In this document: piece after piece, positions 35,854 to 39,581 of the stretch
Numbering within the stretch: position 1 is the stretch's first letter
How the letters are laid out: each line of letters opens with the position of its first letter
NCBI GenBank assembly: GCA_028292625.1
Contig: JAQGLY010000035.1
Coordinates: forward strand, 1 to 39,581
DNA from: Herbaspirillum sp.
GTDB taxonomy: Bacteria; Pseudomonadota; Gammaproteobacteria; Burkholderiales; Burkholderiaceae_D
Length of the DNA: 39,581 bases
Reading direction: 5' to 3'
Program-made: the position numbers and the translations under genes
Notes under the pieces: model-generated
Seen by the model: the letters and a program-made list of their open reading frames with translations, nothing else
Told to the model about the DNA's origin: nothing
The model's database searches: none

Positions 35854-37236
35854 TCAAAACTTCGACTTTTTCAGTATGCCTTTCAGCGGAGCTCGGATGG
35901 GCTGAAGCGGCTCGCAATATCGAACGGGATCGTCTCCTTTATTTTTCAGATGGTCGATGAGCCAGTTCGGGATAAGGGCACGATCGGTATCGGAGCCGCT
36001 CGATAAGTGTTCCGATGTCGAACCGGAGTCGGATTCGGTACCGATGGACTCTTCGCTGCCATAGCCGTGTTTTTGCTGTGGGCGCAAATCATAGGTAAAT
36101 TTCTCGCGCGTCCAGGTCTTGCGCTGGACTTTTACCGGCGTCGCGCCGTCTTTGTCGGAGAAGCTCCGATCGGCCGGCGTCGACGACGCTGCGGGCTTCG
36201 GCTTGGCCGTGGCAGCCCCTTTTGATTCGAAATTGTCGAGCAGGTTGCGCGCGCGAATATGTTCGTCGCGGGCCTGACGCCGGATCGTCCTTGCCGCCTG
36301 CGAGAGATCGGTAGGGCTCAGTTTTTCAAATTTTTCATGGATGGCGTTAATCCGTGTCCACGCGCGGATCAGAGACCCGCGTTGCTGCGTCGTCAGCACG
36401 TCGAATCGTTGATCGAGGCAATGCGCCGTATCGGCTCTGGTAATCAGCAAGGTTCTTCTCATGTCGGTTTTTTCAGCGATGGGCGTGCTCCATAGTTTTC
36501 GTTCGCGGACGGCTTCCTGCTGTTGCCGGCGGTGAATCAATTCGGGAGCCGAATCGCAACGCGATGTCGCGATCGATGGACGAGGGGAGGCGGAGCGAGA
36601 CGCGCTGGGAGAAGAGCGCGGGGAGGCCGGCGGCGACCGCAACGAGTCGAAGAAAGCGCGGTCGACCGGCGACAGCCTTTCCTGCGACACGGATGTGGTG
36701 CGCCGCGCAAACATTGGTGTTGTCGCTGATGGCGGTTGCGCCGCATCGGTGCGAACCAGGCGCCCGGCGCCGTCGGCCTCAAAGGCGTGGCGCCTTGAAA
36801 GCGGTCGGATGTTTTTCAGGCTGTTTAGCAATGCGTTTATGCGGGATTGCGATTTTTCGCAGGCCAGAAGCAGGCCGACCGGCAGATTTTTCTCCTGTCC
36901 GCGTGTTTTCAGTGCTTCGATGATGTTGCCGGCCGATATCCTCGCCTTGCGGATATCGCCGGGCAAAGCCATCAGCTCGTCGGTGCTGAGCCGGGAGGCG
37001 TGGTGCTGAACGCGCTGGGCCGATGCGTAATCGCCGAGGTTTTTATTGTCGTAACGTTCCAGCCGTTGCGCCAGTTCTTCGAATTCGGCGATTTTTCCCG
37101 TCGCCGTTGCCGCTCGCGTCTTCGCCGGCGTCCATCGCATGCGCGGCTTGGTGTTCGCTGCGGCGACTTGCGACGGCGCCTTGGAACGGGGCGTTGGGTA
37201 AACGGATGAACTTGGCAAACCGGCGGCGCACAGCAT
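35854..37236 (-). CDS. Unrecognised 460-residue Ser/Pro-rich protein, effector-like, with C-terminal GILK motif
   Basis: I do not recognise a family. The start is well supported by GAGGA nine bases before the ATG at 37236. The N-terminus (1-45) is Ser/Pro/Ala-rich with no signal peptide or membrane helix. Two helical, charged regions (about 48-145 and 232-340) share a weak repeated unit. Between them, 187-230 is a Ser/Pro/Arg tract with several SP pairs (SPPASPRSSPSASRSASPRP). Residues 392-418 form an acidic, Ser-rich tract. The last ten residues contain PLKGILKK, matching the [GS]IL[KR] docking motif of protein phosphatase 1 regulators, including KGILK of inhibitor-2. This composition resembles secreted effectors that act in eukaryotic cells; that is inference, and no secretion genes are visible nearby. 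Confidence 0.75.
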   Translation of the reverse strand: MLCAAGLPSSSVYPTPRSKAPSQVAAANTKPRMRWTPAKTRAATATGKIAEFEELAQRLERYDNKNLGDYASAQRVQHHASRLSTDELMALPGDIRKARISAGNIIEALKTRGQEKNLPVGLLLACEKSQSRINALLNSLKNIRPLSRRHAFEADGAGRLVRTDAAQPPSATTPMFARRTTSVSQERLSPVDRAFFDSLRSPPASPRSSPSASRSASPRPSIATSRCDSAPELIHRRQQQEAVRERKLWSTPIAEKTDMRRTLLITRADTAHCLDQRFDVLTTQQRGSLIRAWTRINAIHEKFEKLSPTDLSQAARTIRRQARDEHIRARNLLDNFESKGAATAKPKPAASSTPADRSFSDKDGATPVKVQRKTWTREKFTYDLRPQQKHGYGSEESIGTESDSGSTSEHLSSGSDTDRALIPNWLIDHLKNKGDDPVRYCEPLQPIRAPLKGILKKSKF

Positions 37237-37429
37237 GATCTGATTCCTCGCGGAAAGGCCTCGGCGGGATGCGGGACAGGCCTCAAGATGCGGACATGCT
37301 AATGCGTTTCAGCAATTTGCCATATGACAAGGAATCCGCAAATGTGCCAGGAAATATCTTACGCAAACCCCATTTCCCGCATCGTCATGCCGACCGCGGG
37401 CCGGGCTTTGCCGTCTCGACGTGCGGCGT

Positions 37430-37765
37430 TTATCTGGCGCTTAGCGTCACCGTCACGCCACCCTGTTCGCTGACGATGGCGGACAACACCGCGAACAGTT
37501 CCGATCCGTCGCGCGTGTCGCGCCATATCCGGCCGTCGTACTTATAGTGAAAACCGCCGGATTTCGCCGCCACCCAGATTTCCTGCATCGGCGCCTGGCT
37601 GTTGATGATGATCTTGGATTTGCTGTCTATGCACTCGATTTGCAGCACATTGCCGCTACGGGTGCATTCGACATCGAGATCGCCGGTTTCCGCTTCGGTT
37701 TCAAGCGAACTTTCTATGCTGTCCAGCGCCTGTTCGGCCAGGTCCAGGAATTCCGATTCCGTCAT
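37430..37765 (-). CDS. cyaY: Frataxin-like iron-sulfur assembly protein CyaY
   Basis: This 111-residue cytoplasmic frataxin homologue modulates iron-sulfur cluster assembly on IscS/IscU. An acidic first helix (MTESEFLDLAEQALDSIESSLE) is followed by the beta sheet with the signature segments VLQIECIDSKSKIIINSQAPMQEIWVAAKSGGFHY, and then RDTRDGSELFAVLSAIV. GGAG eight bases upstream supports the start. It is divergent from lptM with only about 40 bp between starts, so their promoters overlap. The cyaY|lptM-lysA arrangement is widespread in beta- and gammaproteobacteria. Confidence 0.96.
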   Translation of the reverse strand: MTESEFLDLAEQALDSIESSLETEAETGDLDVECTRSGNVLQIECIDSKSKIIINSQAPMQEIWVAAKSGGFHYKYDGRIWRDTRDGSELFAVLSAIVSEQGGVTVTLSAR

Positions 37766-37805
37766 GCTACACTCCAAGACATTGATGTAAACCGTGATTC
37801 TAATC

Positions 37806-38084
37806 GTGAAGCCTCTATTTTTCTTGCAGCGTCCCATTCTTATTTGCAGCGCCTTTATGCTGGCCGGCATATTGAGCGGCTGCGGGCAGATCGGCCCGCT
37901 GTACATGCCGCGCGTGCCGCCCGACCCCGACGCCCCTGCCCGCACCACGCCTGCGCAGCAACCGCAGCCGCAAATGTCGACGCCGCAGCCGCAGCCGCAA
38001 CCGCAGCCGCAAATGTCGACGCCGGCGGCGACTCCGAACATGAGTCCGGTTCCCCAGAACGGTATGCCGGATCCCGCCAAATAA
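37806..38084 (+). CDS. lptM: LPS-translocon maturation lipoprotein LptM (YifL-like)
   Basis: This small lipoprotein has a lipobox LSGC followed by GQIGPLYMP, the LptM hallmark, after a hydrophobic signal (CSAFMLAGI). LptM is known to assist oxidative maturation of the LptD/E translocon in E. coli. The mature part is unusually Gln/Pro-rich, with a 28-bp DNA repeat encoding QPQPQMSTP twice. The start is uncertain: GTG at 37806 (MKPLFFLQ) looks like a lipoprotein start, GTG at 37794 adds four residues, and no Shine-Dalgarno sequence is visible for either. It lies 28 bp upstream of lysA and is probably cotranscribed. Confidence 0.88.
   Translation: MKPLFFLQRPILICSAFMLAGILSGCGQIGPLYMPRVPPDPDAPARTTPAQQPQPQMSTPQPQPQPQPQMSTPAATPNMSPVPQNGMPDPAK
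37958..38024 (+). repeat. 28-bp direct repeat inside lptM
   Basis: The sequence at 37958-37985 is repeated exactly at 37997-38024 (period 39 bp, 13 codons), each copy containing CCGCAAATGTCGACGCC and flanked by CAGCCG/CAACCG units. It encodes the Gln-Pro tract. It could expand or contract by slippage without shifting the frame. Confidence 0.85.
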
Positions 38085-38112
38085 TTCATTCCTTTATTTC
38101 ATTCCTCTGACG

Positions 38113-39396
38113 ATGTCGCAATTTTCCTACCGCGAAGGCGTGCTGCACGCTGAACAAGTAGCGCTTTCCGCGCTCGCCGCTCAATACGGCACCCCTTTGT
38201 ACGTCTATTCGAAGCAGGCATTGACCGAGAATTTCCTGTCCTATTCGCATGCTTGCCGCGATCGCGCGCCGGTCGGCGGGGCGCTGATCTGTTATTCCGT
38301 CAAATCCAATTCGAACCTGGCGGTGCTCAATGCGCTGGCACAGCTCGGCTCCGGTTTCGACATCGTGTCCGGCGGCGAATTGCTGCGCGTGATCGCCGCC
38401 GGCGGCGATCCGCGGCAAGTGATTTTTTCAGGCGTCGGCAAGGGCCGCGAGGAGATGAAGCTGGCCTTGTCGCACGACATCCTGTGTTTCAACGTGGAAT
38501 CGTTCCCGGAGTTGCATCGCCTCAATGCGGTCGCCGGGGAAGCCGGCCGCCGCGCACGCGTGTCGCTGCGCGTCAATCCGAATGTGGACGCCAAGACGCA
38601 TCCATATATTTCAACCGGCCTGAAGGAAAACAAATTCGGGGTTGCCTACGAGGACGCGCTGGATTGGTACCGCACCGCCGCATCGCTGCCGCATATCGAT
38701 GTGACCGGCATCGATTGCCATATCGGTTCGCAATTGCTGGACGATGCGCCGCTGTTGGAGGCGCTGGACAAGATCATCGAACTGGTCGATCTGCTGACAG
38801 CCGAAAATATCGACCTGCATCATCTCGACATCGGCGGCGGCATCGGCATTATTTACGACGATGAAATGCCGGTGGCTGTCGGCGATTATCTGAAACGCCT
38901 GTTCACCCGCATCCACGCCTGGCGCGAGGAAAAATACGAGGGCCGGCCGATCAAGGTCATGTTTGAACCGGGCCGTTCGATCGTCGGCAACGCCGGCGTG
39001 CTGCTGACTGAAGTGCAGTATCTGAAACACGGCGCCGAAAAGAATTTTGCGGTGGTGGACGCCGCGATGAACGATCTGATGCGTCCTGCGTTGTACGGGG
39101 CTTATCACGGCGTGCAGCAAGTCCGGCAGCAGTGCGCCAGTGCCGCCAGGACTTACGATGTTGTCGGTCCGGTTTGCGAATCGGGCGATTGGCTGGCGCG
39201 CAGCCGTATCCTGGCGCTGGAAGAGGGCGATCTGCTGGCAATCATGTCTGCCGGCGCCTACGGTATGACCATGGCATCCAATTACAACACGCGTCCGCGC
39301 GCTGCCGAAGTGATGGTCGATGGCGATAAGTTCCATCTGGTCCGTGAACGCGAAACCGTGAGCAACCTGTTTGCACTGGAATCGATCGTTTCATAA
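38113..39396 (+). CDS. lysA: Diaminopimelate decarboxylase
   Basis: This 427-residue PLP enzyme converts meso-diaminopimelate to lysine. The N-terminal barrel holds the PLP lysine K64 in CYSVKSNSNLAVL. The conserved HIGSQL, DIGGGIGI and EPGRSIVGNAG segments bind the cofactor phosphate. The active-site cysteine of the C-terminal domain is in GPVCESGDWLA, followed by GAYGMTMASNYNTRPRAAEV. Length is typical. It is cotranscribed with lptM and ends with a strong terminator. Confidence 0.97.
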   Translation: MSQFSYREGVLHAEQVALSALAAQYGTPLYVYSKQALTENFLSYSHACRDRAPVGGALICYSVKSNSNLAVLNALAQLGSGFDIVSGGELLRVIAAGGDPRQVIFSGVGKGREEMKLALSHDILCFNVESFPELHRLNAVAGEAGRRARVSLRVNPNVDAKTHPYISTGLKENKFGVAYEDALDWYRTAASLPHIDVTGIDCHIGSQLLDDAPLLEALDKIIELVDLLTAENIDLHHLDIGGGIGIIYDDEMPVAVGDYLKRLFTRIHAWREEKYEGRPIKVMFEPGRSIVGNAGVLLTEVQYLKHGAEKNFAVVDAAMNDLMRPALYGAYHGVQQVRQQCASAARTYDVVGPVCESGDWLARSRILALEEGDLLAIMSAGAYGMTMASNYNTRPRAAEVMVDGDKFHLVRERETVSNLFALESIVS

Positions 39397-39450
39397 ACAA
39401 GCGTTCCACAAGGCGTTTTGTAACGCATTTCGTCGATTCAGATCAAATTA

Positions 39451-39484
39451 CCGCATTCGTTCTCTGCAGCGAATGCGGTTTTTT
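39451..39484 (+). terminator. Rho-independent terminator of lysA
   Basis: A 9-bp stem CCGCATTCG/CGAATGCGG (39451-39459 and 39470-39478) with a 10-base loop is followed by six T's. Confidence 0.92.
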
Positions 39485-39563
39485 GTTGCCTGAAAGATAG
39501 CCCAGGACAAAGCCAGGCGCGATTTTTGCATCGATTTCAACCGGTGGCGGGCAATTCTGCCGC

Positions 39564-39569
39564 TATAAT
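39564..39569 (+). promoter_or_regulatory. Candidate -10 (TATAAT) at the right edge
   Basis: A consensus TATAAT preceded by CTGCCGC lies 12 bp from the window end, after the lysA terminator. It probably drives a gene starting beyond the window. The -35 region (around 39541) is not close to consensus. Confidence 0.45.
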
Positions 39570-39581
39570 TCTCGCGTTTTT

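Noticed and set aside
35685..35960. 91-codon frame on the plus strand, and a similar one at 35642-35917 minus
   Set aside because: They overlap each other and the end of the 460-aa gene, have no ribosome binding site and no recognisable sequence.
37958..38024. Repeat considered as a CRISPR-like array
   Set aside because: Only two units, inside a coding frame and encoding a Gln/Pro tract; no spacers and no cas genes.

Overview
The window reads as chromosomal DNA of a Gram-negative betaproteobacterium, most likely Burkholderiales and probably Oxalobacteraceae (Herminiimonas/Collimonas/Herbaspirillum-like). This is inferred from a Porin_4-type porin, system II cytochrome c maturation (ResB/CcsA), an Mg-type (Asp-rich) HemB, a DksA that has lost its zinc finger, and familiar gene blocks (engB|cytochrome c4-resB-ccsA, rhodanese-grxC-secB-gpsA, gpmA-envC-ctpA-moeB, hslVU, cyaY|lptM-lysA). 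GC is moderate and coding density is high. I see no rRNA, tRNA, insertion sequence, prophage or CRISPR array. The genus assignment is inference only.

Layout. 1-4159 (minus): a dipeptide/oligopeptide-type ABC importer read ATPase-ATPase-permease-permease-binding protein, the last cut by the window edge. 4160-4535: a repeat-rich divergent control region facing a trimeric porin (4536-5639). 5898-8478: the thiol-disulfide transporter DsbD and a 1-Cys peroxiredoxin. 8565-10330 (minus): engB and hemB. 10522-14637: dihaem cytochrome c4, then resB and ccsA. 14836-17486: a TonB-like membrane-anchored protein with an unrecognised C-terminal domain, then msrP-msrQ (periplasmic methionine sulfoxide repair). 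17525-20409 (minus): rhodanese, grxC, secB, an SH3b protein and gpsA. 20809-25470: gpmA, envC-like, ctpA and moeB. 25645-26388: dksA. 26506-32791: an Lrp/AsnC regulator divergent from a complete branched-chain amino acid ABC importer (livK, then after a 680 bp gap livH-livM-livG-livF). 33042-35018: the HslVU protease. 35061-37236 (minus): accessory-looking material, namely an orphan GspG-like protein without a prepilin leader and a 460-residue Ser/Pro-rich protein of unknown family. 37430-39396: cyaY, lptM, lysA.

Functional links. DsbD, cytochrome c4, ResB/CcsA and MsrPQ all concern periplasmic redox and thiol chemistry. The two ABC importers, the porin and the Lrp-type regulator concern uptake of peptides and amino acids.

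Most unusual items: (1) the 460-aa protein at 35854-37236, which resembles a secreted effector and ends in a KGILKK segment like the protein phosphatase 1 docking motif of eukaryotic inhibitor-2; (2) the TonB-like N-terminus (Ser-x3-His in the membrane helix) joined to an unknown C-terminal domain between ccsA and msrP; (3) four copies of ATAATGAAT, a 20-bp direct repeat and a perfect 7-bp inverted repeat between the ABC importer and the porin; (4) two long, near-perfect hairpins without T-tracts at 19152-19196 and 20653-20700.
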